A DNA stretch of 64,000 nucleotides from Phaseolus vulgaris (GCF_000499845.2 NC_023751.2:34532309-34596308), one strand, 5' to 3'; positions 11,095 through 25,469 are shown, numbered from the stretch's first letter. The notes: a model not told the origin generated them from the sequence alone. Numbers and translations: made by a program.

Positions 11095-13900
11095 GAAGAG
11101 AAGGAGAGATCCATGACCTACGGGTTCTTATTTATTATTGAAATTGAATATAATTAAAAAATAATTAAAATTGTTTTTCTTGATGTATTTTTTATAAGAA
11201 ATTATTATTTTTTTGGAATTTTTTAAAATTAGAAAAAAATTCTATTGAAAATATAACTTTTCCGAGCTAACAAAAAGAATGAAAATAATTATTGTCATTA
11301 GGTGATTTGATGTGATACATACACGTTAGAGAAATAAATGAACAAATGATAATGTTTCTTCTTTTAAAATGATAAATTTAGTTAAAAAATCTAAAGTATA
11401 TTAATAAGTTTAATTTGATTTCATTTTTCCATTAATATTAGGAAGAACTGAGGTTATAAATAATGAGAATATATTTTATGTTTTAAAAAAGACATGAAAA
11501 CCTTACTAAACACTTAATAGTATTTACATTTTTTTAATATAAAGGGTGAGTGGACTGGCTAATTTGCTTTAAGTTGGTCTATGCATTTCTAAATGTCATG
11601 TATCATCTTGTTTCACTGAAAATAAGTAAAAAAAAAATTATAAGGTAAATTTTAAGTTTAATGTAATTATATATATACTTATTTATATATTATAATTTAA
11701 CTATATTTTAGTTTATGTGAAATTTATCTTTTAAATAAAGTATTATATTATGAAAACATTGATATTTTGTATAAATAGTATGATTATAAAACATACAAAC
11801 ATTACCATAAAAATAATAAATAAATAACAGAAAATAATGTTTCACACATTTTTTTTCATCATTACGTAAAATTTACTAAATGGACCTACGATCAAATTTA
11901 CCTTTATTTTAATAAATAAAATAAAATTATATTGCAAAATAATATATTATTAGTATTTGATTTAAATATGTTTTGTGCCTAATAAATTATTGATTTTTCA
12001 TCTCTATTTATTTTTGAAAATCTTTGTTTCTAATATTTTTTTATTTTTTTTTACTGTTCTCGAAAATGCTGTATAGATCAGTGTTCAAAATATTATCTAA
12101 ACTATTTTTAGGGGAAAAATCAATGTAAATTTTATTAAGGATGAAAAAAAAGCTAAAGAGCATAGTAAAAATAAAAGAAATAAAATCAAACAATTTATCT
12201 TACTAACCATAACTAAGCACTATATATAAACCCTAATATTATTTTTTATTTAGCCTAAATATCCACTTATACTAGGGTTTGGTGGCCTACATAGTGTCAT
12301 TTTCCAGAACTTTCCCTTACCCAAAACCAAGGGAAAAGCATAGATAGACAAAAACCAATGACAATGGTGGTGTCACTTAAAATCTTCATGTGTGCATTAA
12401 TGATGAATTGAAACTCATAACAGTGTTATACATTCACTTTATACCTTAATAAATTATTATATTATTATAGTATAATATATCATGACAAAAAGTAATTGCA
12501 AGGTAGATGTTTTTTTTGAATAATAATGTCATCATCACTACTAATGATTCTCTTCCTACAATGCTTAAAAAAAATGAAAATGGGAGGATGAAAAGAAACA
12601 ATGATGTGATTTCTTGACATTGATAACAAAAACATTGATGTCCAGAGATTATGAAGGAGAAAGAAAAGTCATATGGTAAATGGCTCATGCAATACACAGC
12701 ATTGATTTAGAAAATAAGTTTAGAACACTTTTGAAAACAAAATAAAAAAATTTCCTAATTCCTCACCTCTCAATATTTTTCCTTACTATTTTTTTTTTCT
12801 TTATCAAGTCTTTCTAAGAGAATAAGTTCATAAAAGTGAATCAATCTATGAATGTGATATTATAAAGTTCCATTATCCCACAAAAGATAAGATATATTAT
12901 TTGGTTGACTGATTAATTCATTTAAGCTTACAGAAGAAATTAAATTCATTTTACATTCTTATTATTTTCCTTCCAGATGTCCTTATTTACATCTACTTGT
13001 GATTACTGTTTTTCATTGATTTCATTTAAGAATTATTTTGAAAAGAGCATACATACACTTTACAAACTATCTTGTCCATATAATTTTCTAGCAACGTTAA
13101 AATGGTGATTCAACAATTATTTAGAATTGTTGTTGTACCTTAAAAATGATAATATTTCTTGTGGTAGATGTTGTAGGTATGAGATAGTATACTTCAACAA
13201 TTCAAGGTGTAACTATTATTGTATAATTTTCGTTTAACTTTTATTAATTTCTAACCTAATTTCAATTATGATTATAAAAGAATAGTTGCAATTATTTTTA
13301 ATATTAGTTTTGTTTTGATGATTATTTTTAATATGGATTCAACCAAATATCAAAGAGACCCTTCACTAGCATAATTTATTATGATTTATACTACTTTGCA
13401 TCATAACAAAATACAATTATGAAAAAACATCATTTTGAATCAATTTGACCTAATTGCATATTTAGACAAGTACCGTAAAAGCTACATTACTTTGTTATCT
13501 ACCTTAAGTTTTATAAACATTTACAAAATATTTTAGTTTTATAAACATTTACAAAATATTATGTTCACATGTTTATAAAATATTCTGGTGCTTATGAGTC
13601 TAACGATTGAGCCTAGTTGTAACTCTAAAAGATATTTAGATAAGTTAATGCATTGATGTATAAGTCAATTATAGCATATTTCTTTATCACAACCTATATT
13701 GTCATCATCCACTACATTACATAATAGTTACGTATTCTTGTTTTATACGTTAATATGTAAGAAAATTGATAAAAATTAACGAATTATTAACTTCAATGGA
13801 AATTTCATCTCGAAGTTATAAGAACACAAAACCCTAAACCCTAAATTTAAAATATTTATTTGTAAATAAGAATAAATTTAAAAACCAATTAAGATCCAAA
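11095..13900. other. AT-rich intergenic DNA
   Basis: About 2.8 kb with no convincing coding region. It contains a short tandem duplication of about 27 bp at 13507-13560 (AGTTTTATAAACATTTACAA) and a double telomere-like AAACCCTA motif near 13830. Neither is given a function. Confidence 0.55.
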
Positions 13901-15167
13901 ACAGTAGAATATAAGAAGCTAAAGAAGAGACAGAGAAAGCGAGGGAAGAACCACCAGAAAACAAAAGGATCCACACACACTTTCAACTCAACCACCAGTT
14001 CATTTTGTTCAGTGCATTCAAATATTGAATTGAAGCAGATGCCACAGAAAAATGAAGCAAATCAGTGTTAAAATCACAGAAGAAGCCAAAGAGGTTCAAT
14101 TCACATTCAGTCTCATCATAAAGCAATAATAATCTGGGCAGGGAAATATACGTACCTTCATAGAGAATGGCAAGCTTAAGGAAGAAAACCATACAAATAT
14201 GCGATTAGTCATCCATGGAGAATATCCAACCTATTTTGGGCGGAGATATCTGAAGGAATTTTATTACAAGAACAACAAATAAAAGATAAGGGTCAGGAAG
14301 AAAAGATTTAAACCTTACCTCCCTACGTAAAACGAACAACAACTCAATTCAGTTGTGCCAATAAAAACCCATTAATTTCTAAGAAAGGTGGATCATATCA
14401 AAAACACTTGAATTAAGTTTCAAGTACAAGATGCCCTTGCAATCTTCGGAAGTTCCTCGGCACAACCTTCCACAGATAGTTTTGGGATTGCAACTAGTAG
14501 ATCAGCCATTAGATAGCCAGAGTGATGAATGATGATAGATGTGTGATATTAGATATGAAAATCGTAATCAGGACAACAACTGTCCAGAGAGAAGGGCAGC
14601 ATTCATTATCTAATGAAACACAGAATGATCACATTTACATTAGTTACCAAATTTTCCCTGAAAACCTCATAGGGAAATCTGCAAGAACAGCGGGATGAAG
14701 CCCAGCAAAAAACTTGAACAGCATCATGCTGAGGAACTGAACCTGCAAAACAAGAGTACTAATATAAAGTGCAGGGGAGGGGGATGTACGGAGAGTAACT
14801 AGGAGTAAATGGAAGGTGATTTTATTAGAAATATTAAATGTATGTACAAAAGCCTTTTCTCTGATTTGTAAGAGCTACAACCAGGAGTGTTTGCTACCAT
14901 GTAATCACTAGGAATGAATACTAACTTGTACCTAGAACAAAATGATCTTTACAGTGGAAATCGTGAACTTTGACATGGGCAAAATCCAAAACAGTTGGAT
15001 AGGTCATTAAAAACAACTTAGAGAAGGAAGTCTACCAAAGAATATATATAACCTAATGGAGGACAGGATTAGCCATAAAACCATCCTATGTAACTAGTCA
15101 TTTCTTAAAGGTACTTTGTTTCCTTTGTCATTGGTATAATGAACAGTACTATACAAAGAAAGCAGTT
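13901..15167 (-). other. Probable 3' UTR/downstream transcribed region of the unknown-function gene
   Basis: On the minus strand, below the stop at 15168, base composition is less AT-skewed than neighbouring intergenic DNA. A good acceptor (TTGTTTTGCAG) at 14743 is followed by a 33-codon open frame to 14644. This looks like a spliced 3' UTR or an alternative terminal exon. It is inferred, not demonstrated. Confidence 0.35.
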
Positions 15168-18100
15168 TCAAACCATCATATTTAAGTCTGAAAGATCATC
15201 CATGGGAATTTCAAGGCCCATAAAGTCATGATCTTGCAATCCATCATCATCGATATTCAACCATGAACCAATATCCTGACCTTGGTCACCGAGATCATCA
15301 GGAACACCTAGTACATCCATTCCAGGTAGTTGAAGGTTGGACAAATCAATAGGCTCATGGTCATCATATTCACCAATGCCAAACTCATTTTTCTCCTTGC
15401 TGTTGCTATTATTAGACATTTCATTAGACTTTGATTTAGGTTGCTCTGATAGCTTGCCGAGCAAGCCATTTACAGAAACAGAATGCTTAGTTGCTTTCTG
15501 CTTAGGCTTTGTTTTGAGTTTCCTTTCTCCCTTAGCACTAGATAATGCTGGCCTACCAACTTTAGTAGTACCATTTCTGGATGGTACTTCCCTGCTCTGC
15601 CCTTTTCCGTCTCTGTCTCTCTCACTCCTCCTTCCTTTTGTACTATTTGATGCAGAACTACCAATGCCTGATGGAGCACTTGAACTGCCAATGGTACTGC
15701 CAACATCATCAAGGGACAATTCCCTTTTCTTCACCCTGTTTGACCAAAGATCTTCCTTCTCACTGGCTTGTTCAGAGGAACCATTTACAGCATGACGAAT
15801 ATCTGATGAATTGAAATCATGATCTTTCACATTCTGACTAAATTGTGAAGGGTTCTGCTGTGAACCCATAGAACCTGCAGATAGAAAAACAAGTATTGAA
15901 TATCAAATTTCTGGCTGTAATCAGGAGCAAAAGAGGGTGGACCAGGACTTGATAAGTTCAGATAAAGATAGGCTCTAATCACCTGTCCCTCCAACCCCCC
16001 TCCCCCAATACCCTGAACCTGTAACCTAAAAAATATTGACAACTAAAACAAAAAATTACATTTACACCTCTCTCCAAACAGGAAGCACTTTTTTCTTTAG
16101 TTGGGAAGTATTTTATTAGACAGGATGGAGGACAAAGGGCTCAAGTCCACAAGAAAATGGCATATAAATTTAACGCCATCTGAGAAGTTTGGCTAAAATG
16201 CTCATACCGAACAGGACTAAAATAGAAAAATATTACAATATGTTGTAAATATCAGATTATTAGGAAAAAAAAATATTCTTAATATCTCCATAGTAATTAA
16301 GAAAAAATATCTTCAAAATCTTCCTATTCATTTCAGCATATTTTTATTTCCTTTTTTTAAAGATTTTGATTAATACAAATAGAGATTATGTGAATGTAAT
16401 TGTTATCAATAAAATAATTATTTATTTCCTTACATAGTTCACTTAATATTTATTCAAGGAATGAGGATGATACCATTTCTTGCTTCCAGAAAAAAGGAAG
16501 AAGCAGAAGGTTTTATGGACTCAGCCTCCGTGTCATCTGATTCTCGAACAATACTTGGCTGAGAAGAAGTTGCGAGGAACATATCCTTATACAAAGGCTC
16601 ACTGAAGCAGCTCTTGCCTGTATCTTCAAATTGTTGGCATCGATCCAATGTTCTTTTAACAAATCCCAGTGCAGCTTGCTTGGCCATTTTGTTGCTTGCA
16701 TTCTTCCCACCTGATGAGCTAGGGCCCCAACAAGCCTGTCAATCAATTTTTTGTCAATTCAATCAGCCACAACCTATTTATAAAGTGGAAAATACTTTCC
16801 ACTATGGTAGTATCAACTATTATGTAATGGAGTGTTAAACCTTTCTTCCTACACAATTTAAAGTACTTAATAAAAGATAAGAAGGCAGGGCATGGAGTTT
16901 GGTTTATCTGATTAAATGAAAACACTCAAATAAGAATAGGTAAAGCATATCACGAATCAGAACTAAAAAGAGAGAGTATGACATGGTTGAGTTGTCCTTT
17001 CTAGTTGTATGGTAGGTTTTCATGCTGTTGTAATCTCAACACCCCATCTAAGTCTTTATTGAGACACTAAGATCACAAACAATTAAGTGCACTATGATAC
17101 ATTCTAGCACCAGCATTTAAGGCTAGACACACATTACTACACAATAGAACATGGCCCTATTCACTTGTTGGTGTGTTTTTTCTACTTCCTCCATTCTTAT
17201 ACCTGGATACTATCCACTGAATAAACATCCCTAGCCTTTAAAACTATTGTAACAGAAAGTCTTGGTCTTGGAGATATTTGACTAGACTGCAAAAATTTTA
17301 TTTGAAAACTAACCTGATTACATATATAAAGAAAAGTGATATTGAACAATAAGAAGGTTACCATGTATTTCTCATAGGCCATCATGAGGAGTTTGTCAAG
17401 AGCATTTTGTTCAAAATCCCTGTTAATCAAGATATTGTATTCCTTCAGAACAAAGAGCCACAAAAGTTAAAATTAAGTAAATAATCAGGGAATAAATGAA
17501 CACATTTACTTTTCTTGAACTTCTTTTGTCACAGAAGCAGATTTTAATAATCCATCTAGTAAGCAGTTCCTCTTGAACATCTACAATGTATGAAAACAAA
17601 ATCAGAAGGTGAATTTTAATGGAACAAAAAATAACTTCATTCAGTTCTATATAATATTTATAAATCAGTTATCTGGATAGCAATCTGATCTATTTGCTTA
17701 CATAATACTTGGAAAGCAACATCTAAATTTTCTGGAAAGTTACTTTTAACAGATAAAAAACAATGGGAAAGAGCATTTAGACGATTAGCAATGAGAACAT
17801 TATAGCTTCACTTCAGCATCAGTTGGTACCTGTCCTTGGTACTGCTCCTCTAACCTAGTGATATCCTCACAAATTCCTTCATCATTTGCTTGCAACATTT
17901 CAGGCTTGAAAAAACAAAAGAAAAAAAATAAGTATCATACTAACCTACAGCAGATTTAAAAATAACAGAACATCTTGAAAAAAATTATTTAAATGTATTT
18001 GAGTAGACTGCTGAAAGAACTACAGAATAAACTAGAACAAAATACTTTAAACAAATCTGATATTGATCTGTCATACTTCCCAATGTCAAGATTTCATGAA

Positions 18101-21100
18101 CAGCAGAAAAAGTCTGAGGAAAGTTAGCTAACCACTGATTCTGGGGAAATTCCAATACTCTGAAGCTCCAAGAGAAGCTTTTCATTCATACCCAAGGTGG
18201 CATATTGCAACTCTGAACATGTCAAGGTAGGCATGTTCTGGCTTGAATTCAACCCAGTTGATTGGATATCAACTTTATCACTTTCAGTCTCATCATGTGC
18301 TGATGTTCTAGTTATCCTATAACCATTGTAAGTAGAATAACAAGCAAGGTAAGAATTAGATCGAGAATTGTGAGCCAAACTACTCAAATCCAACTCTCCA
18401 TCAGCCTCAAATTCAGCATCACATGCATCAAACTTTATATCTTCACTTTCACTGCTACACTCCTCTGATATTAAAGCAGATATTAGCCTTTGACAGAGGG
18501 GAATTCCATTAGAATCTCCTTTAGCTAGTTGTAACTGTTCTGCTACAACTCCAGCACCCGTTTGATCACTAGGTTCAAAATCTCTTCCACGGCCCATTAA
18601 CCCAAACCCATTAGCAACAGCTTCAGAATCATCTATGTATGAAGGAACCGGAACTGGCATCAATCTTGATTCGAGATTTATCTGAAACATGAATGAATTA
18701 TTAAAGAAATTTATATAACTTATTCCCATGATAGGTATGATAAGAAATTCAAATCAATAAAATCATGCTTTAATAGTCATTATTACTAAAACTATAACTT
18801 TCACAAGATTGGTTGGGAATTTTTTAATATATACTGAACCATGTGTGCAAATAAGGAATAAACATGACAGATAATAAAATGGTCATGGTTCCATACCGAA
18901 TCAGGGCATATAAACATTCATAGGAAAAACAATAATTCTAACTCTATCAAAGGACACATCAGGGCCATACTATTATTGACATCACAAATCCAAAGCATCT
19001 TTCTTATATATGAAAGCACCAACAAGAATGCAATAACTTCCTCACCAACAGGGAAAAGAATTAGTACCTTCTGCTTCCAGTAAGCAATATCCTCCTCAGT
19101 TATCAAACCAAAGAAAAGCTCCATCTGCCTCCAGAATTGGCTGGAAAAAGAACTAGCTGTAGTAATAAGAAAATACAGAACTACTCCATCAGATAAGTAC
19201 AAAGGGTACACAATTAGATAATATTTAATAAGATTCATACCAGAGTTGGTAACAGCCTTTACAGCAGCCAATAATTCTTCATGTCCATCTTCCGACCCAA
19301 CTAAAACAATGAACCCAAAAGTGATTAATGGTATACTAGTATTATACATAGAAAAGGTGAAATCATTATTCTTTTCTACAATCTGAAACTAATACCAAGA
19401 AAGTCTGCTGATGCACTAATTGCAGTATGTTTCTGACGCGCATATGCCTTACGATCAGAAAGTTTCCTGGTTGGTGGACGACCTGCCCTGCTGCATGGAA
19501 CTCAGAACATTAGCTTTAATAAACAAATTGTCAAAACTAAGCAATAGAAGATGCATTTTAACCTTTCACTCTTCTCAAGTCCTAGTCTTGAACTTCTAAG
19601 TTGCTTTACAGTTCCTATATTTCCTACATTTCCAAGCTTCTCAGATGTCATTGGTGTTGGCGATCTTGCAGCAGGAAAATTGCGTCCAGTCCTACCCTGC
19701 CTCCTAACTCCATCTCCATGTTCTTCCCCGGAAACAAGCTTACTTTTTCTTGTGGGAAGGACGAAGTTAGAAACCTTTTGAACATTTTTTCCAGATTTCT
19801 GACCTATCTCCGCTGCTTTCCTGCCCTTCTCTTTTGGTTTAATCTCAGCCACCCCTGACTCTTCACTTTCAGATAAGGCAGCTGAAGTTGAATCACCTTT
19901 TAATTTAATTTGCTGAGGAGAATTGCCAGCCAAACGTCTGACAAACCCCAACCCAAGATCATTACCAGTCACATCTGACACAGAATCCAAAGCAGGGGAA
20001 TCGTCATTACTTGAAACAGTGGACACAAAATTTGCTCTCCTAGCCGTACGGGAGCTCTTCTGTGGCCTTTGCCAGTGGACAACAGGTGGGGAAGATGATC
20101 GTGCTGATGCCATACGCTTGCGATTATTAGTGCCAACACTGGTCGGGGGCTTGGTCATACAATGTGAGGGCTCCCAATCATTAGGAACGGCTGCTCTATG
20201 GACACCTGGTGATGACTTTGGAGCAACTCCTGAACCAGATCGTGGTGCCCGAATGGGTGTATTCATTTTTGCACTTGAATTAGGGCTTGCCGAATTGAAT
20301 TCATCACGAGCAGTTACCCTGGATATAAAACAGATATAGAGAATCAATATCAATTATAGATTACATTTTTTATGAAGACAGAAAATTTATTAAACAATTA
20401 GAAAATTACAAAGGGAAAACAAGATAAGAAATCTTCCTAAAAAGGATAAGAAAAAGAAAACAACAAATAATAAACATCAACATAATATTTACCCCCCATC
20501 TTTCATATTTGTATGAGATGTCCCTTAACAAAGACCATGTGTTTTACATCATGTGCAAGTCAAATACCTAATCTTATCATAAAGCAGTTGCTTATCTCTA
20601 AACAACTAATCAATTGTCAATTATAGCATACATATCACGACAAAGAAAAGACCTTTAAATACTAACCATAATAGGATCCATAACAGAAATGGAGCAAATA
20701 AACAAACCATCAAAACAAAGAAATCAAGGAGAGCAACATGGAAGAAAAAGAATGTTTTCAATGATAAAAGATCTTCCTTTTAAAGAAAAAAATTCTTAAA
20801 GAAATGTGCTTGGCAGTTTGCTTACTTGTTAACAGCTCTGAAATTCACCCTTTCCTTGTCTGAACTAACAGGACGATCCCGTCTATCACTGACAGGAGAA
20901 TTATTTTCTAGGTCACTTCTTGGAGTAGAGACGCGTATGCCCAACCCTGTTTGTTGAGAGACACCATCTGATTTTCCAGCTCCAACAGTTCCATTAGTAA
21001 CTCCTGACCTAAACAAAAGATGCATGAAGGTATTATATGATATCCTATATATTGAAGAAAGATAATCAACAGGAATTCAAAACAACAAATAAAATAACAT

Positions 21101-24100
21101 CTTGTTGCACAATATTTTCTATTTATCCTTGAAATCCGAGAGAATTTAGCATAATTCCTCACAACTATATTCACTTGTTACACCACACAATATATGTAGA
21201 GAAACCCCAATCACTCACTCATTTAACACTTTGTAGAGAGAACCCCATTGACTCCTCAATTTTCTTTTATTTCCACCTTGTGGTATGACAATAGAAAACA
21301 AAGATTCAATAAATTACTATTTTGTAGGACAAGGGAGCTATATCTATAAGAACACATAACATGTTGTGATTTTTATTACATCAGCTCTAGTACTTATATC
21401 TAGCATTAGATGTGTATAGCGCCAGTAATAAATTACTAATATGAAATAATGATACAAGACAAACAATTTAAAATTTTAATTTGTAAAATACAGTGTTTAC
21501 AATATGAATAAAAGCATAATTGTGTATTGTTACAGTCAAGTTAGTATTCTGGTCTGTATACCTGTTAAAGATATGTTTTTCTCAGTTCTGTTATTATGGT
21601 TGACAGTTGTATTATGCAGTACTCCTCTATCCACATATATATATGGGCTTTGTAAGAGGTTGACTAATCTTTTAGAAATCTTTCGTAATTTTCACACTCT
21701 AAGGAATTACATTTCTTGTTAGTTTCAATATTTATCAATAGCAAGTTGATCTTTTTTTTCTTTTATTGGCTTCCAGCAGTTCTTTTCCTTTTGTTTTAAT
21801 GACTTCCATAGGTCCTCTTTCAACCTCTTCTGTTCCACCTCCAACCCTTCCTCTAACTGATTCTCAGTCATCTGCTCCAATGCATGTTCCTGACAGTTTT
21901 TTGCATCAAATTACTGAGAAGTTTGATGACAAGAACTTTCTATTGTGGTGTCAACAGGTTGAACCTGTTATTAAGGCACATCAGCTGCACCACTTTGTTG
22001 TTGTTTCACAAGTTTCGTTGCATTTTCTTACAGAACAAGACACAGATCTTTATCAGGTTAATCCGGAATATCTTTCTCGAGAACAAGATCAAATGCTTCT
22101 TATGCGGCTTCAGTCCTCTCTTTCCAATGCCAACTTGTCACATTTAGTTGGATGTGTTCATTCAAATGAATTATGGGAAAAGATACATGCATATTTTCAT
22201 CATCAATCTCAGAAAAATGCAAGACAGCTCCCCTCTGATTTAAGAAACTCCTCTTTGCATAATTGCACATTATTGCTTTTCTTTCTCATATTAAGTCTCT
22301 TGTTGACTCTCTTTGTTCAGTTGGAGATCCTATTTCTTTTAGAGAACATTTGGATTCAATTCTTGCACGTCTTCCTCAAGAATATGATTATGTTATTGCT
22401 CTTATTGATGGCAAAATTGATAGTACTACTACTGAAGAAGTTGAGGATTTAAGTCTTGCACAAGAACTGCGTCTAGATAATGGGTTGACATCCTAACTAA
22501 GCAGAGGTGGCTGAATAACCTATTATGCGCTACTCCTCTATACATATATATATATATGGGCTTTGGAACAGGTTCACTAATCCTTTTGTAATTTTCAGTC
22601 TAATGAATTACGTGTCTTGTTAGTTTCAATGATACCTAATACAATTTTTCAATTTAGTCCCTACTTGAAAAAAATCCACATCGTGGTCCGTAAATGAAAA
22701 TGCATTTACACATTGATCCCTGCCAATAATAGTGTTAGATTTGGTCCTAATACTTGAAAGTTTAGTCCCTACATGAAAAAAGATTACACTTAATTATGGT
22801 CCTTAGATGAAGAAAAAAAATACATGTTTTAGTCACTGCAAGAAAATAAAATTCTTTACATCATTTTAACTTAGCAAAAAAATTATAGATTTGTAAACAT
22901 CTTTCTTTAATAGGAATCAATTTGTAGAACTCGGTAAGGACTAAAATGAAAAATGTTAGGTATAGAAACCATATTTTTAATTTGACAAATATTATCACTA
23001 CATGAACTAAAATCTAGACATGGATAATGAAGCAGAAAATTTATTGATACATAAGTATGCAAAGGAAAAAAAACAAGGTAGATATTCCCCTTGAACGCAT
23101 CTTGCTACATCCCTAAATCTTCAAACTTTTTAATAATTTAGTTTTAATTTTTCAGATATAAAAACATGAATTCACTTTGCTCATAGTTAAAATTTGTGTT
23201 GGAGATCTTACATCAACTAGAGATCTAGCCAAATTATAATATATAAATGGGTGCAAACCTCATCTTAATTTTGTGAGATTGAGTTAGGCTTAGAGTTCAC
23301 TTTCTAAAATGACATCAGAATCTATCCTAAGTTCCTAACAAAGTTTATTGCATCTATCGTGTTCCTGGTATTGGTCACTATCAAACCACCTATATATATC
23401 AAGTCTCATGCTTGAGATATCAAGTCCTCAGCATGAGCGCGGAAGTTGGAGATTCCACATTAACTAAAGAAATAACCAAATATAATATATAAGTCGGTGC
23501 AAACCTCGCCTTACAAGCTGATTTTGTGAGGTTGAATCAGACTTAAAGTTCATTTCTAAGAATATGTACTACTCAATGAATGATTAACAGCATATGTGTA
23601 TACACACACACAAGATGTTATCTAAAAGACAAACAAATCTTATCATAATCCTACAATTTTGGATCAAGTAACTTCCCTTATCAAAGGCTAATAAATAAAA
23701 AAATTGAATATCTGATTACAATCAATACTAATAAAAAAATTTAGGCAAGTGGGCATACATATGCTAATTAAGTCTCAAACAGAAAAAATGCATACAAATA
23801 CATTCATACCTGAAAGAATGAGAATCATTACTCAATTTTGCACGAGTATCAATGGCTAGTCTTTGTTGCATTCCGTGTTTAGTTTCTTGGAAAAGGTTAA
23901 CAGGCTTTGTCAATGCTGTATTTGGAGACCCATCTGGTTTGATGCCAGAACGCTTCTTCTTCATTTTTGACTTTTCCCACCCATCACCTCCAATCGGTAA
24001 AGTTCGTTCCTCACCCTGAATTGCACTATTATTGACAATCCGTAACATTTCTTTATCTCTATCTACAGTTCCAGATGGCCTGACAAGAGAATTAGTCCGT

Positions 24101-25469
24101 ATATCCATCTAGAATTATCAAACCCAAGTCAGTTTTGGTCAACAGATTTTAAAGCAAGCAAAGGTAATCTAAAATCAGACTCTCCCACATAAAGAGAAGC
24201 AAAAAGAAAGTCGTAAAGTCACAACCACAAGCCATACTCACATGTCTTATTAGATTCAAAGAAGTTGCACAATAAGACAGAATACTCAGTAATTTGACAA
24301 TTTCATATAGAAATAATGAGACACATAAAGAACCTAGAATTCATGAAACACATCACACACACACAAGCATATATATATATATATATGGAGTAACTTGATC
24401 CCTACCCTATATGTATATGCTCAAAAGAATTCATAATAGATGTCTATACATTAGGAGGTAAGGAATCACTAAGAAAGCATGGAGGAAAAATGTTCTAGTA
24501 GCCAACTTTTGCTAAAGCAGATTCGAAACAGGACATCTTGTGGCATGTCACACTGAGATATAAAGAACACTTGAGTTTTACAACTAAGGGATGTAAATAT
24601 AGTATAAAACACAAGGTACTTTACATGCGAACAGCACAAAAATGAATAAGTGATATTAGGAGGCCTAAAAAGAAATGGAATATTGTGTTAACAAACACAC
24701 ATACCCTTACATCAACCAAAGAAGTTCGAGTGCGCTTGTTAGGAACATTTTTGGTTCTTTCTTCCAACTTCAGCTGGTCATGTTCAAAACCACCTGTGAC
24801 TACATGACTTTGAACTCCAACCTTACCTGTGCTTGTTCCCAAGACTGATCGATCACTTAACATAAAACTAGAACGTTCATTAGAAAAAGTTTCAGCTCGA
24901 GACCTTTTCTTTGAAGTTATATTTTGGAAATCTTTGTTGAATCTAGACAGGGCTTCACTAAACATTTTAGCACGATCTCTGTTAAAGATTAGAATGTTAT
25001 TAAACTGCTCCAACTTCAATGCCAGGAGTAAAACATGCAGAGAATGAAATAACTACCTTGCCCTCCTAAAACTTGCATGTAAACTATCCCTGAGCCGTTT
25101 GATATCTTCTGGTACTGGGGATGATAGTTGCTTGCCTTTGGCAGAACTAGATGGAGATTCATCAGAAGAAAGTCCAAGAGCAGCACTGACAAGCCGTTTA
25201 TAATCTGTTTGTCGATTAGACTTATGCTCTGGAGCCACCAACTTTAGATTAAAACGCACACAATTGAAGAAGCTCACCACATCCCCTTGAGTTGCAGAAG
25301 AACTGTTTCTTGACATGCTTGGAAGAGAAGACAGAATTGGATTTTCCAAGCTTTCACGAAAGCTACCTGATCTATCTAATGAAGGAGCTATGTGGGATCC
25401 ACGTTGCCCAGAGTACAATTGTCTATCTGGACTGCTAGAAGATACATCAAACTTGGTGGATGTTGCCAT
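15168..25469 (-). CDS. Large conserved plant protein of unknown function (At4g29790/At2g19390-like)
   Basis: Exons in transcript order: 25469-25057, 24978-24705, 24108-23810, 21008-20826, 20318-19563, 19490-19396, 19300-19241, 19156-19068, 18681-18133, 17904-17830, 17580-17510, 17419-17362, 16735-16474, 15874-15168. All borders are GT-AG, frames close, and the product is 1296 residues. It starts MATSTKFDVSSSSPDRQLYS and ends MDDLSDLNMMV, both family hallmarks as I recall them. The chain is Ser/Arg/Lys-rich and mostly low-complexity (KMKKKRSGIK, GRRSERDRDGKG), with conserved islands such as GRPPTRKLSDRKAY, FWRQMELFFG and ALDKLLMMAYEKYM and an acidic C-terminus. No enzyme domain or membrane segment is seen, and a nuclear location is only suggested by basic clusters. 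Databases sometimes label it 'Ser/Arg repetitive matrix-like', which says little. The 2.8-kb intron 3 contains two retroelements. Confidence 0.88.
21525..22630 (+). mobile_element. Gag-only copia derivative between direct repeats, in intron 3 of the unknown-function gene
   Basis: Two direct repeats (21609-21729 and 22520-22630), each with CTCCTCTAT...ATATGGGCTTTG and ending CTTGTTAGTTTCAAT, act as LTRs. The left one probably starts near 21525. Between them a frame from 21766 encodes a copia-type gag (FDDKNFLLWCQQVEPVIKAH, VGCVHSNELWEKI). It is interrupted near 22230 and continues in another frame (GDPISFREHLDSILARLPQ, LAQELRL). Then comes VDILTK, resembling the end of copia pol, so most of pol seems deleted. 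The element is antisense to the host gene. It cannot be autonomous. Confidence 0.75.
22645..22965. repeat. Dispersed repeat with TTTAGTCCCT / AGGACTAAA ends
   Basis: The block begins near TTTAGTCCCTACTTGAAA, contains a second TTTAGTCCCTACATGAAA, and ends near AAGGACTAAAATGAAAAATG, so its outer ends are inverted relative to each other. No reading frame. Similar 'tttagtccct' sequence recurs near 33020. The class is uncertain. Confidence 0.35.
23197..23560 (+). mobile_element. Miniature LTR retrotransposon (TRIM family A), degraded copy
   Basis: The left LTR begins TGTTGGAGATCTTACATCAA at 23197 and the right LTR begins near 23444 (AGTTGGAGATTCCACATTAA). Both carry the family block ATAAGT/AATGGGTGCAAACCTC and a GTTGA...AGGCTTAGAGTTCA-like end. 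The primer site between them (ACATCAGAATC) is a decayed TGGTATCAGAGC. It sits in intron 3 of the unknown-function gene on the opposite strand. Confidence 0.75.

Noticed and set aside
13829..13844. Telomere-like AAACCCTAAACCCTAAA, with a similar ACCCTAACCCTA near 48358
   Set aside because: Only two units each. Such telo-box-like strings are common in plant DNA and give no evidence of a telomeric relic.
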